A stretch of 64,000 nucleotides of DNA from DASWOJ01 sp964242415 (GTDB lineage Bacteria; Pseudomonadota; Alphaproteobacteria; Acetobacterales; Acetobacteraceae), in assembly GCA_964242415.1 (NCBI GenBank), contig CAXTAT010000005.1:1-64000 (forward strand). Reading direction: 5' to 3'. This document shows, piece by piece, positions 17,595 through 26,428 of this stretch. The position numbers were made by a program, and so were the translations under genes. Each line of letters starts with the position of its first letter. Within the stretch, counting starts at the first letter, position 1. The notes beneath the pieces were generated by a model. That model did no database searches. It saw only the letters and a list, made by a program, of their open reading frames with translations, and had not been told where the DNA came from.

Positions 17595-18863
17595 TTAGTC
17601 CCGCTTGACGCGAACGGTGCGGGTGCTGCCGACGTCCAGGTCTATCACCGCCGCCTTCTCCGCCCCGCGCCGCAGCCGTACGGTGCCTGCGTCGTCCACG
17701 ACATCCACCACCTGGCGCAGCCGGCGCGTGGTCTCCTCGTCGCCGGACTGCTGCGCCAGTTGCAGCGCGCGACCCAGGCGGAGCGTCGCCGTGCCGTCGT
17801 CATGGCGCTCCATCGCCTCTAACCCGTCCTGGATCGCCCGCGCCTTCTCCGCCTGGCCGCTGTAGTGCGCCACCTGCGCGTCGATGCGGGCGGACAGGTT
17901 GGCGTCGTCGGTCCAGGTGACGGTGACGTTGGCGCCGGGCACCGCGGTGTCCTGCCGGGTCGCCGGGTCGGGCGTCACGATGGAGGGGCGGCAGACCAGC
18001 ATCTGCTCCCCCGTCGCCAGCGGCACCACGGCGAAGCTGGCGCAGTAGTCCTGCGTGCCCGCACCGAACGCCCCCAACGGCAGATCGACCGCGCGCTGAT
18101 CGACCGGGCGCAGGCTGCCCAGCAAGTCGATCTCGGTCGGGTAGCCCTGCTTGAACCCGGTCAGCCGCGCGTTCTTCGGCATCCACAGCCGCAGCCGCAC
18201 GTCGGCGACGCCCAGCGCCATGGCGGCGGCCATCGTCGCGCGAAAGTCCTCCGCCATGCCGTCCGGCTGCGCCACCATCTGCGCGCTGCCCAGCAGGCGG
18301 TCGGCGATCTGCCGCAGCTCCTTCGGCGACCAGTCGGTCCCAACGCCGCGGCACTGCGCCTGGAACAGCCCGGCGCAGGCCAGCAACGCCTGGTCCAGCG
18401 GCCCGGCATCCTCCGGCCCGTTCTGCCCGTCCGTCAGCAGGATCGCCTGGCACACCGCGCCGGGCCGCTGCTGGAACGCCGCCCGCGCCGCTTCAAGGGC
18501 GGTGGACAACGCCGTGCCGCCGCCGGCCTCCAGCCGCTGCACCTCGCCATGGGCGAACCGCTTGCCCGCCGCATCCGCCCTGGTCAGCGGCACGATGTTG
18601 CGCTCCTTGGTGTCGAACGCGGTGACGAAGAACTCGGTGTCCTCGTCCATCGCGTCGATGGCAACGCGCAGGGCATGCTTCAGCGCCGTCATCTTCGGCC
18701 CGGCCATCGAGCCGGACCGGTCCCCCAGCAGCCCGATCACCCGATGCGGCCGCGCGGCCTGCACCGGCCCGGCCGCATCGCCGGACAGGCTGAACACCAC
18801 GTCCACCCGCGTGCCGCCCGCGGGCAGGTTGTGGTTCAGGAAGCTTTCAACCTTGAACTGCAT
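17595..18863 (-). CDS. vWA-domain protein of the PknG-type locus
   Basis: 422 residues from ATG 18863. The vWA domain (about 40-230) has an intact MIDAS: GDRSGSMAG (D48, S50, S52), the GGGTALS threonine and LLTDGQN. After it come CRGVGTDWSPKELRQIADRL, a beta-rich middle and a helical segment (AHYSGQAEKARAIQDGLEAM). A short strand region ends STRTVRVKRD. The whole arrangement resembles actinobacterial vWA proteins found beside PP2C, FHA and PknG genes. vWA proteins bind metal and scaffold protein complexes; TerY-type vWA proteins accompany kinase/PP2C pairs in stress systems. Cytosolic; no signal peptide. Confidence 0.88.
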   Translation of the reverse strand: MQFKVESFLNHNLPAGGTRVDVVFSLSGDAAGPVQAARPHRVIGLLGDRSGSMAGPKMTALKHALRVAIDAMDEDTEFFVTAFDTKERNIVPLTRADAAGKRFAHGEVQRLEAGGGTALSTALEAARAAFQQRPGAVCQAILLTDGQNGPEDAGPLDQALLACAGLFQAQCRGVGTDWSPKELRQIADRLLGSAQMVAQPDGMAEDFRATMAAAMALGVADVRLRLWMPKNARLTGFKQGYPTEIDLLGSLRPVDQRAVDLPLGAFGAGTQDYCASFAVVPLATGEQMLVCRPSIVTPDPATRQDTAVPGANVTVTWTDDANLSARIDAQVAHYSGQAEKARAIQDGLEAMERHDDGTATLRLGRALQLAQQSGDEETTRRLRQVVDVVDDAGTVRLRRGAEKAAVIDLDVGSTRTVRVKRD

Positions 18864-18959
18864 GCAAGCTCCAGTGGAGGCCAGCCCAGAGTCGCCCGTC
18901 CCGCCCAGCCGGCGCAACCCCCGATCGGTTCGAATTTGTCCGCAAGGACGGCGCGATGC

Positions 18960-20126
18960 CTACGCCGACAATGCCCGGTCGGCATGGTCGCGCAGGCTCT
19001 CCAGCAGGCGCTCCCGGACCTCGCCGATCTGCTGCACCGCCGCCTCCCGCTTGCCCCGGTTGGCGCGGTCGATCTCCAGCCCGCGGTTGATGATGGCGAT
19101 CATGCGGTCCGACGTCTGGTTCAGGCTGGCGATGTCGTCGGCCATGTCGCCCTGGCTCAGCTTGGCCTTGGTGTAGGCGCCGTCCAGCGCATCGATGCCG
19201 ATGGCCTGCAACTCGCGCGTGATCTTGCGGCGCGCGGCGGTGGCGTCGGCGGCGCGGCTGATACGCTCCAGCGCGGCGATGCGGATGATGGCGCCTTTGA
19301 AGTCCGGCAGGTCGAACAGCACGGTGTCCAGCGTGTTCTGTATCTCGATGCGCCCGGCCTGCTGCGCGGTGCGGATTTGCGGGATGGCCAGGATGCCGCG
19401 GGTGAAGGCGATCTGCATCCGCACCAGGCGGGTCTCGAAGGCGTTGATCTGCTCGGACATGTCGCGCAGCTTGGCCATGCGGACCGGGTCGCGCGACGCC
19501 TGCACCTCGCCCCGCAGCGCCGCGTGCTCGCCGCGCATCCGCAGCGCCGCCTGCTGCCCACCGGCGATGTAGACCTCCAGCTCGCGCAGGTTGTCCTCGG
19601 TGGCATCCAGCAGCCGGTCGAGGCCGGCATTGGTGGCCTTCAGCTTGCCCAGGTGCAGCTCGGCCTTCTGCTCGATCTCCGTCATGTGGGTGGTGACGGT
19701 CGCCTGCATGGCGCGGAACCGGCGCAGGGCGGAGAAGTACTTGCCCACCACCGGCACGCGGCTGAGCATCGCGCCGGCGCCCTCGGCCTCGCGCTTCATC
19801 GCCGGCAGGTCCAGGCGCTTCAGGTCGGTGGCCAGCTCCAGCACCAGTTCGCCCGCCACACCGATTTCGTTGGTGCGGGTGCCCGCCAGCAACTGGTCCA
19901 GGAAGCCGCTGAGCTTGCGCTGCGGCGCGGCGCCGAACACAGTAAGGGAGGTGCTGTCGGCGACGTTGACCCCGGCCGCCACCTCGTGCGCCCGCTTGCG
20001 ACGCGCGTCGTCGAAGCTATCAAGCCGGATCAGGTCCTTGGCCTCGATCAGCACGGGCGGCTCGGCCAGGCTGGTGGCGGTGGTGGCGACGGCGACGGCG
20101 ACGGCTGGGTCTGTGGTCTGCGTCAC
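18960..20126 (-). CDS. TelA-family (toxic anion resistance) protein
   Basis: 388 residues from GTG 20126, with AGGGGGA upstream. Long helical protein matching the TelA/KlaA family: SRVPVVGKYFSALRRFRAMQ, then ELHLGKLKATNAGLDRLLD, ELEVYIAGGQQAA and NTLDTVLFDLPDFKGAI. Despite the name (tellurite resistance on IncP plasmids), most chromosomal members lie beside vWA or other stress-signalling proteins. It is the first gene of the seven-gene operon, 97 bp ahead of the vWA gene. Its start region shares a 230-bp gap with the divergent Uma2 gene, which holds one REP-like hairpin. Confidence 0.88.
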   Translation of the reverse strand: MTQTTDPAVAVAVATTATSLAEPPVLIEAKDLIRLDSFDDARRKRAHEVAAGVNVADSTSLTVFGAAPQRKLSGFLDQLLAGTRTNEIGVAGELVLELATDLKRLDLPAMKREAEGAGAMLSRVPVVGKYFSALRRFRAMQATVTTHMTEIEQKAELHLGKLKATNAGLDRLLDATEDNLRELEVYIAGGQQAALRMRGEHAALRGEVQASRDPVRMAKLRDMSEQINAFETRLVRMQIAFTRGILAIPQIRTAQQAGRIEIQNTLDTVLFDLPDFKGAIIRIAALERISRAADATAARRKITRELQAIGIDALDGAYTKAKLSQGDMADDIASLNQTSDRMIAIINRGLEIDRANRGKREAAVQQIGEVRERLLESLRDHADRALSA

Positions 20127-20240
20127 GCGGTCCCCCTTCGGCCATCGTTGCGGGCGCGATGGTAAGTAGGTCCCTTGTGGCTGGCAAGGCCGCGCCGGGC
20201 CGCGTGCAGGGCGATCGCATTTGCCATGGGGATGCTGCCT

Positions 20241-20273
20241 TCTCCCTCTCCCGAAGGGGGAGAGGGGGAAGAA
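20241..20273. repeat. REP-like palindrome, single arm
   Basis: A hairpin of the TCTCCCTCTCCC/GGGAGAGGGGGA type in the divergent spacer between telA-like and Uma2 genes. It is a lone arm of the paired element seen eight more times in this window. Confidence 0.6.
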
Positions 20274-20356
20274 GCGGTTTCCTGCGGCATATACGATCAC
20301 ACCCTGGGGCCGCGTGCGTTGCAGCACCCGGCTGCGGATGTGCTACCTTACCGCGC

Positions 20357-20914
20357 ATGAACGTCGCCCTGCACAGACCGATGAGCCGCGATGAGTTCCT
20401 GGATTGGGCGGAGGCCCAGGATGCGCGCTACGAATTTTACGGCATCCAGCCGATCGGGATGGAGGGCGGCAACCTCTTGCACGACCGCCTGCGTCGCCGG
20501 CTGACCCGGCTGATCGAGGACCGGCTGGCGAGCACGCCTTTCGAGTTGTTCGGCCCCGATGTTGGCGTGGCGACCGTCGGCAGCGCGGTCCGCTACCCGG
20601 ATGTCGTGATCGCCTCCATCGGGAACGAAAACAAGAGCAAGCTCCTGGCCGAGGCCGTCGTGGTGTTCGAGGTGCTCAGCCCCTCCTCGCACCGCACGGA
20701 CCGCGTCGTGAAGGTGCACGAATATGGCGCTGTCCCGTCCATCCGCCGCTACGTCATCGTCGAGCAGGACAGCATCGGCCTGACGGTGCTGGAGCTGGAC
20801 GCCGGGGACTGGCGCACGTCCATCCGGACCGACGGCACGCTGCACCTGCCGGAGGTCGGCATCAGCCTGGCCTTGGCGGACCTGTACGATGGCCTGGACA
20901 TCGCCGCCGCCTGA
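20357..20914 (+). CDS. Uma2-family (DUF820) PD-(D/E)XK nuclease-like protein
   Basis: 185 residues from ATG 20357. It matches the Uma2 family: MSRDEFLDWAEAQDARYEFY near the start, VRYPDVVIAS (catalytic Asp), and VVVFEVLSPSSHRTDRVVKV (Glu and Lys region). RRYVIVEQD follows. The fold is that of a restriction-type endonuclease. The cellular role is not established; many copies occur in cyanobacteria and some are linked to mobile elements. Stand-alone here, 22 bp upstream of a glycosyltransferase gene on the same strand. Confidence 0.88.
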   Translation: MNVALHRPMSRDEFLDWAEAQDARYEFYGIQPIGMEGGNLLHDRLRRRLTRLIEDRLASTPFELFGPDVGVATVGSAVRYPDVVIASIGNENKSKLLAEAVVVFEVLSPSSHRTDRVVKVHEYGAVPSIRRYVIVEQDSIGLTVLELDAGDWRTSIRTDGTLHLPEVGISLALADLYDGLDIAAA

Positions 20915-20935
20915 CATCGCGGCCGGAACATCGAA

Positions 20936-22021
20936 ATGACCGCCGCCCCGCTCCTGCTGCATGTGTTCCCGACGTTTGCGACCGGCGGCGCGCAGGTGCG
21001 CCTGGCCTCCGTGCTCAACCACTTCGGCCGGCGCTGGCGGCATGCCATCATCGCCATGGACGGCGTGCTGACCTGCCGCGAGCGGCTGGACCCCGGCCTG
21101 GACATCACCTTCCCCGCCGTCACGCTACCCAAGGGCGACACCCTGGGCAACCTCCGCCGCTGCCGCGCGGTGCTGCGTGAGCTGGCGCCGCAGACCCTGG
21201 CCACCGCCAACTGGGGGTCGATCGAGTGGGGCATGGCCAACCTGGTCCCGCTCGTGCGCCACGTCCACGTCGAGGATGGGCTGGGTCCGGACGAGGTGGC
21301 CGGGCAGTTGCCGCGCCGAGTATGGACGCGGCGGTTCGTGCTGCGGCGGAGCACGGTGGTGCTGCCGTCGCGGGTCCTGGAGCGCATCGCGCTGCACACC
21401 TGGCGGCTGCCGGCGCGGCAGGTGCGTTATATCCCGAACGGCGTCAACCTGGCCCGCTTCGCCAACCCAGGGCCACGCGGCGAAGGACCGCCGGTGATCG
21501 GCACCGTCGCGGCATTGCGGGCGGAAAAGAACCTGGGCCGCCTGCTGCACGCCTTCCAGATCGTCCGGCAGGCCATGCCGGCGCGGCTGGTGATCGTCGG
21601 CGACGGGGCCGAGCGGGCAGGGCTGGAGGCGCTGGCGGCCAGCCTGGGCATTGCGGCGGACGTGCGCTTCGCCGGGCACATGGCGGAGCCTGCCAGGGAG
21701 TATGCCGGCTTCGACGCGTTCGCCCTCAGCTCGGACACCGAGCAGATGCCGCTCAGCGTGCTGGAAGCGATGGCGGCGGGCCTGCCGGTGGCCGCGACCG
21801 ACGTGGGCGACGTGCGCCTGATGCTGGCGCCGGGCAATGCCCCCTTCGTGGTCGAGCGGAATGCGCCGGCCCTGGCGGATGCGTTGCTGCATCTGCTGCG
21901 GGCGCCGGACCGGGGCCGCGGCATCGGCGCCGCAAACCAGGCACGGGCCGAGGCGGAGTACAGCCAAACCGCGATGTTCGCCGCCTGGGGCGCGTTGCTC
22001 GACGGGCCGGTCGGGAATTAA
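20936..22021 (+). CDS. family 4 glycosyltransferase
   Basis: 361 residues from ATG 20936. GT-B fold: N-terminal FPTFATGGAQVRLASVLNHF (donor-independent domain with GG loop), then YIPNGVNLARF. IGTVAALRAEKNLGRLLHAF and LVIVGDGAERAGLEAL follow. The donor-binding segment is SSDTEQMPLSVLEAMAAGLPVAATDVGD (conserved E-x7-E). Such enzymes transfer a sugar from a nucleotide donor to a lipid or glycan at the inner membrane. No glycan partner genes are adjacent, so the acceptor cannot be named. Confidence 0.88.
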   Translation: MTAAPLLLHVFPTFATGGAQVRLASVLNHFGRRWRHAIIAMDGVLTCRERLDPGLDITFPAVTLPKGDTLGNLRRCRAVLRELAPQTLATANWGSIEWGMANLVPLVRHVHVEDGLGPDEVAGQLPRRVWTRRFVLRRSTVVLPSRVLERIALHTWRLPARQVRYIPNGVNLARFANPGPRGEGPPVIGTVAALRAEKNLGRLLHAFQIVRQAMPARLVIVGDGAERAGLEALAASLGIAADVRFAGHMAEPAREYAGFDAFALSSDTEQMPLSVLEAMAAGLPVAATDVGDVRLMLAPGNAPFVVERNAPALADALLHLLRAPDRGRGIGAANQARAEAEYSQTAMFAAWGALLDGPVGN

Positions 22022-22029
22022 CCGCGGCG

Positions 22030-22476
22030 CTACTGGTCGTTCTCGGTTTCGGCCTCGCGCCGGGCGGGATAGGACAGGGCCGGAGCCGGCGGCGCCCCGG
22101 CGCCCGGCCGCAGCCCGGCATGAGGCGTGGGATGCAGCAGGTAGGCGCCGCCCGGACCCGTCAGCTCCGCAGCGCCTGCGGTGATCGCCGTGACCGTGTA
22201 GGGGCCAAGCCGGTCGCCCTCCCCCGCCACCAGCGCGCCGAGGCCATCCGGAGCGGTGAAGATCGCCTGGCGCGTTCTGCCCGTGGCGACCACGCCGGTC
22301 AGGCGTGGCAGCGGCGCGGGCGGGCGCGGCAGGGTCGCGGGCGCCAGGCTTCCAGGCGCCAGCGTTGCGGGCAGCCGGGGGCCGGATTGGGCCTGCGCCG
22401 CAGGGCAGGCGCTGCCATGCCAGGCGAGCACGCCGGCCACCGCACAGGCCGCCGCCCCCCGCTTGGCCCGCACCAT
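22030..22476 (-). CDS. small secreted protein with a GspC/PilP-like segment
   Basis: 148 residues from ATG 22476 (a TTG 9 bp earlier is the alternative). It has an N-terminal signal-anchor (ACAVAGVLAWHGSACPAAQAQ) and a Pro/Ala linker. A short beta domain follows: LTGVVATGRTRQAIFTAP, then VAGEGDRLGPYTVTAITAGA. This resembles the HR domain of type II secretion GspC or PilP in outline only. No secretion genes are nearby. It follows the PEP-CTERM gene by 11 bp and is probably co-transcribed. Confidence 0.6.
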   Translation of the reverse strand: MVRAKRGAAACAVAGVLAWHGSACPAAQAQSGPRLPATLAPGSLAPATLPRPPAPLPRLTGVVATGRTRQAIFTAPDGLGALVAGEGDRLGPYTVTAITAGAAELTGPGGAYLLHPTPHAGLRPGAGAPPAPALSYPARREAETENDQ

Positions 22477-22487
22477 GGCCGCCAAGG

Positions 22488-23195
22488 TCAGGCCCGGCGC
22501 CGGGCCTGGCCCACCACGCCGATCACGCCCGTCAGCAGCAGGGCAACCGACGCCGGCTCGGGAACACCCACCGCGGCAACGTCCACGAAGCCGCCGAAGG
22601 CGAAGCCGTTCGGGTCCGACGTCGTGATGGTCAGCGACGACACGCCGCCGCCATAGAACCCAAAGAACCCCGGTGTGGTCGTTCCCGTATTGAAGCTGCC
22701 CCCCGGCAAGCTGACCGTCGAAGTTTGGCCCCCGGCAAGCTGGACGGTGATCGTATAGGGGTCATTCAGGCTGCTCGAAAACGGAACGACCTCGAACCCC
22801 AGCGCGCCGATGCTGCCGGCCCCGGGCGTCAATGTCTCCGATTGCAGCTGGTTGCCGCTGGCGTCCACCGGGATCAGCAGGTCCGGCGTGCCGCCGCCTG
22901 CCAGGCGGTAGGGGAAGCCGCCGGAGCCATTCGGCGGCTGCGTGACCTGCGCCAAGGCGGACAAACCAACGGTGAGGCCGTCGGCCAGGGGCACGACGTT
23001 CGTCGTCGGCAGGGTCAGGGCGAACGGGTTGGCGTTGGCAAAGCCGGTGCTGACCGTTGTATCCACCGCCGCCCCGGCAACCCCGGCCTGCCAAGCGGCG
23101 AAGCTGTTGGTCAGCGTCGCCGCCGATGTCTCCATCCCTCCGAGGGACAAGCCGGCTGCAAAGGCTGTGGCAACCAGGGCGCGGCGGACGGGCAT
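22488..23195 (-). CDS. PEP-CTERM secreted protein
   Basis: 235 residues from ATG 23195, chosen over GTG 23210 because AGGAG lies 7 nt upstream. It has a signal peptide (about 1-25, GLSLGGMETSAA). The body is Thr/Ser/Gly-rich and beta-rich with no named domain. The C-terminus is VPEPASVALLLTGVIGVVGQ followed by ARRR, a textbook PEP-CTERM sorting signal. It is exported and probably anchored or released by an exosortase encoded elsewhere. Second such protein in the window. Confidence 0.85.
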   Translation of the reverse strand: MPVRRALVATAFAAGLSLGGMETSAATLTNSFAAWQAGVAGAAVDTTVSTGFANANPFALTLPTTNVVPLADGLTVGLSALAQVTQPPNGSGGFPYRLAGGGTPDLLIPVDASGNQLQSETLTPGAGSIGALGFEVVPFSSSLNDPYTITVQLAGGQTSTVSLPGGSFNTGTTTPGFFGFYGGGVSSLTITTSDPNGFAFGGFVDVAAVGVPEPASVALLLTGVIGVVGQARRRA

Positions 23196-23278
23196 GGGCT
23201 GACTCCTCACGAGATCGAGACTTCAGATGAGGTAGCAAACCAAAATGCCGCTGTTTGCGACATTTATGCGTCATTCCA

Positions 23279-23428
23279 CCTTCCCCCTCTCCCTTCGGGA
23301 GAGGGCCGGGGTGAGGGGGCCTTGCCGTCGTGCGGTCCAAGAACCGCCAACGCCGCCAAGACCGGGCTATTCGCGCCGGAGACGCCGCGCTGCAAGACCC
23401 CCGCCCTCTCCCAAAGGGGGAGGGATCG
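23279..23428. repeat. REP-like paired palindrome
   Basis: Left arm TTCCCCCTCTCCCTTCGGGA plus GAGGGCCGGGGTGAGGGGG at 23279-23325; right arm CCGCCCTCTCCCAAAGGGGG at 23401-23428. The two arms are inverted relative to each other, about 75 bp apart. It sits between the PEP-CTERM and P-type ATPase genes. Confidence 0.8.
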
Positions 23429-23432
23429 CCCC

Positions 23433-25355
23433 CTACGCCGGCCGCGCGCCGGTCTCGTCGAACAGCAGCAAACGCCCCGCATTGCCCAACCCCACGAACG
23501 TGCTGAAATTGTGCAGCAGCGCCGCAATGATCGCGCCCTCCGCCCCCAGCACGCCCGCCGCCGCCAACGCCACCAGCAGCACCGTCCAGCCCAGCCCGAT
23601 GGCAACGTTCACATGAATGGTCCGCCGGCACCGCCGGCTCAGCCGTATGGCGGTGCCCAGGCGGCGCAGGTCGCTCGTCATCAACACCAGGTCGGCCGAG
23701 GCCAGCGCCACGTCGGTGCCCTGCGCCCCCATCGCCACGCCAACCGCGCCCACCTTCAGCGCCAAGCTGTCGTTGATCCCATCCCCCACCACCATCGGAC
23801 GGAACCCATCCCTGATCTCGGCCAGCACGCGGTTCATCTTCTGCTCCGGCAACGCCCCGGCCACGATGTCGCCGATGCCCAGCTCTGCGCCGATCCGCTG
23901 CGCCACTGCCTGCCGGTCCCCGGTCAGCAGCACCTGCCGCTCCAGCCCCAGCGTCCGCAGCTCCGCCACCGCGGCGCGGGACTCCGGACGCGGCCGGTCG
24001 GCGAACAGCAGCCAGCCGCCGAACGACCCGCCCAGGCTGACCCCGGCAATCGGCCCGTCATGCGCCGGCGCCGGTGGGGCCGCCACGCCCAGGCTGGCAA
24101 ACAGGTCGGGACGGCCGAGCGCCGCCTCCATGCCGTCCACGGTCGCCGTCACGCCAAAACCGCCGATCTCCCGCACCCCATCCAGCGCCGGCCGGTCCGC
24201 CGCCAACGCAGCCCGCGCCGCCGCACGGCTCACCGGATGGCTGCTGGCCGCCCCCAGGGCCGCCGCCAGGTTCAGCGCCGCCGCCGGGTCCACGCCATCG
24301 GCGGCCTGGAAGTCCGTCAGCGTCAGCTCCCCCGTGGTCAGCGTCCCCGTCTTGTCGAACACGACGGAGGTGACCTCGGCCAACTGCTCCAGGAACGCCG
24401 CGCCCTTGATCAGGATGCCATGCCGCGCCGCCACCGCGATGGCGGCGATGGAGGTCGCCGGCGCCGCCAGCACCAGCGCGCAGGGGCAGGACGCCACCAG
24501 CACCGCCAGCGTCGCCGGGGTATTCCCCGTGGCGAACCAGGTCCCGGCCGCGATCAGCAGCACCAGAATCATGTATTCCCCGGCATACCGCTCCAGCAGC
24601 CGCGCGATCGGCGGCTTGGCCCGCTCCGCCGTCCGCATCAGCGCGATGATCTTTCCCAGCGTCGTCTCCGCCCCCAGCCGCGTCACCTCAAGCTCCAGCC
24701 GGCCGTTGGTGTTGATCGACCCGGCCAACGCCGCATCACCCAGCCCGACCTCGACCGGCACGCTCTCCCCGGTCAGCGACGCCATGTCCAGGCTCGCCTG
24801 CCCGGCCCGCACCACCCCGTCCGCCGGCACCCGCGCCCCGGCCAGCAGCTCGATCCGGTCGCCCAGCCGCAGATCGGCGGTGGCCACCGTGCTGGCGCTG
24901 CCGTCCAGGTTCAGCCGCCGCGCATGGGTCTCCGCCAGTTGCCCCAGCGCCTCGATGGCCTCGCGGGAGCCGAGCAGGCTGCGCTCCTCCAGCACATGCC
25001 CGATGATCATGATGATCGGCAGCACGGCGGCGGTCATCAGGTCGCCGCTGGCCCAGGCGGCGATCAGCGCCACGCAGATCAGCCGGTCCGTCACGCCGTG
25101 CAGGCTGGGATGGCGCAGGCTGCCCCAGGCAGAGGCGATCACCGGCACCGCCACCAGCAGCGCCGCACCGCCCGCCACCAGGTCGGACAGGGCGCGCTGC
25201 TCGGGGAACGCCGCCTGCCACGCTACCGCCAGCAGCAGCAGCCCGGCCGCCAGCATCGCCAGCGTCATCCGCAGTGCCAGCAAGCCACGCTCGGCCACGG
25301 CCAGCAACGACGTACGGCGCGGCGCCGCAAGGGCAGGGAGGGTGGTGGCGCTCAT
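23433..25355 (-). CDS. P1B-type heavy-metal transporting ATPase
   Basis: 640 residues from ATG 25355, coupled to the preceding SPFH stop (ATGA). No N-terminal CxxC metal domain. Motifs: TGES (195-198), SCPCALV with C290 and C292 in membrane segment 6, DKTGT (D334 phosphorylated), SSHPVSRA (HP locus) and GDGINDSLAL. The last membrane segment reads ALLHNFSTFVGLGN. The CPC motif defines a transition-metal pump. The HN-x-ST motif in the last helix is unlike Cu or classic Zn/Cd pumps and recalls mycobacterial CtpC-like exporters. The metal (Mn or Zn?) is uncertain. It is the last gene of an operon with three SPFH proteins. Confidence 0.9.
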   Translation of the reverse strand: MSATTLPALAAPRRTSLLAVAERGLLALRMTLAMLAAGLLLLAVAWQAAFPEQRALSDLVAGGAALLVAVPVIASAWGSLRHPSLHGVTDRLICVALIAAWASGDLMTAAVLPIIMIIGHVLEERSLLGSREAIEALGQLAETHARRLNLDGSASTVATADLRLGDRIELLAGARVPADGVVRAGQASLDMASLTGESVPVEVGLGDAALAGSINTNGRLELEVTRLGAETTLGKIIALMRTAERAKPPIARLLERYAGEYMILVLLIAAGTWFATGNTPATLAVLVASCPCALVLAAPATSIAAIAVAARHGILIKGAAFLEQLAEVTSVVFDKTGTLTTGELTLTDFQAADGVDPAAALNLAAALGAASSHPVSRAAARAALAADRPALDGVREIGGFGVTATVDGMEAALGRPDLFASLGVAAPPAPAHDGPIAGVSLGGSFGGWLLFADRPRPESRAAVAELRTLGLERQVLLTGDRQAVAQRIGAELGIGDIVAGALPEQKMNRVLAEIRDGFRPMVVGDGINDSLALKVGAVGVAMGAQGTDVALASADLVLMTSDLRRLGTAIRLSRRCRRTIHVNVAIGLGWTVLLVALAAAGVLGAEGAIIAALLHNFSTFVGLGNAGRLLLFDETGARPA

Positions 25356-26428
25356 GGCATTGATCCTGTGGGCGGCGTGGCAGGCAGAATGATCTTGGCG
25401 CCGCCCGCCGCATCGACGGCGGTAATCCGGCCGACCTTGTGCAGCAGCAGCGCCAACTGGTCGCGATAGACCTGGTCCAGCATGGCCGGCCTGGCCGCCA
25501 GGGTCATGCCGGCCTGCAACGCGGTGATGGGGGCGGTCCTGGCCCGGGCGTCGCCCACCCGCTCCTCCGCGGCGGCGCGGGCGGCAGTCAGCAGGCGGTC
25601 GCGCTCGCGGTCGGCAGCCTGGCCGATGCGGGCCGCCTCGGTGCGGGCGCCGGCGATGCCCTGCTCGGCCAATTGCACCGCGACCAGCACGCCGTCGAAC
25701 GCGACCTTGGCCGCGGGCGGCAAGGCGGTGTCCAGGTCGATGCGGCTGACGCTGACACCCAAGGAGGCACCCTGCGCCGACAGGTCACCCAGGCGGCGGT
25801 TCATCTCCCGCACCAGGTCGCCGCGCATCGCCTGCCGCCGGCTCTCGGCGAGCGCGGCCCGGCCGGGGTCTGCCTCGGTCTGGTCGGGGCGGGCAACCAG
25901 CACGTCGTCCAGCGTCCGCCCGGCCGCCACCCGCACCGCGGCGGCCTGGAACACCCGCTGCAACGCCGGGGGGACATGGGATTGCGCCAGCAAGTACGCC
26001 GCACCGTCCGCCACCTGATACGTGATGGTCGCCGACAGCAGCACCACGCCGCCATCGCCGGTCAAGTAGCTGCCCGCGCCCTGGGGGATGCCGGCGTCAT
26101 TGGCCTGGGTAAACACGTCCTCCAGCGCGGTGCTGCGCGCCGTCGAGGCCGTCCGCACCGTCAGCAGCCGGTCCGGCCCCGGCACCAGCACGACCGACCC
26201 GACCGGGCGCGGCCACGACGCCGCCAGCCCCGCCGGCTGCACCCCGACGATCCCGCCAAAGCGCAGCACCACCGCCTGGCTATCCGCCGGCACCTGCCGC
26301 CAGTTGGACGCCACCCACGCCGCCGCCAGCAGCGCGATGGCGGCATACAGCACCTTGAAGCCGATGCCGATGGACTGGACGACCGGCCCGTTCAGCTCCG
26401 CCTGAGCCTGAGCAGGCTGCACGCTCAC
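25352..26428 (-). CDS. SPFH (HflC-like) membrane protein
   Basis: 358 residues from GTG 26428, overlapping the upstream stop (GTGA). One N-terminal membrane helix (about 25-43), then an SPFH/band-7 domain (PADSQAVVLRFGGIVGVQPA, ATITYQVADGAAYLL). A helical tail is rich in Ala/Arg/Glu (GARTEAARIGQAADRERDRL). SPFH proteins oligomerise in membrane microdomains; HflK/HflC cap the FtsH protease. FtsH is absent here and the partner is a metal pump. A role in organising or regulating that pump is inferred from the tight coupling. Confidence 0.85.
   Translation of the reverse strand: MSVQPAQAQAELNGPVVQSIGIGFKVLYAAIALLAAAWVASNWRQVPADSQAVVLRFGGIVGVQPAGLAASWPRPVGSVVLVPGPDRLLTVRTASTARSTALEDVFTQANDAGIPQGAGSYLTGDGGVVLLSATITYQVADGAAYLLAQSHVPPALQRVFQAAAVRVAAGRTLDDVLVARPDQTEADPGRAALAESRRQAMRGDLVREMNRRLGDLSAQGASLGVSVSRIDLDTALPPAAKVAFDGVLVAVQLAEQGIAGARTEAARIGQAADRERDRLLTAARAAAEERVGDARARTAPITALQAGMTLAARPAMLDQVYRDQLALLLHKVGRITAVDAAGGAKIILPATPPTGSMP

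Noticed and set aside
10819..20126. Classical ter/telluride-resistance operon
   Set aside because: TelA-like and vWA proteins are present, but no TerD, TerC or TerB, and the kinase is PknG-like. The TelA name alone does not support tellurite resistance.
22305..25469. Long plus-strand open frame opposite the P-type ATPase
   Set aside because: Arg/His/Gln-rich with no motif; antisense to a complete ATPase and to the PEP-CTERM gene.
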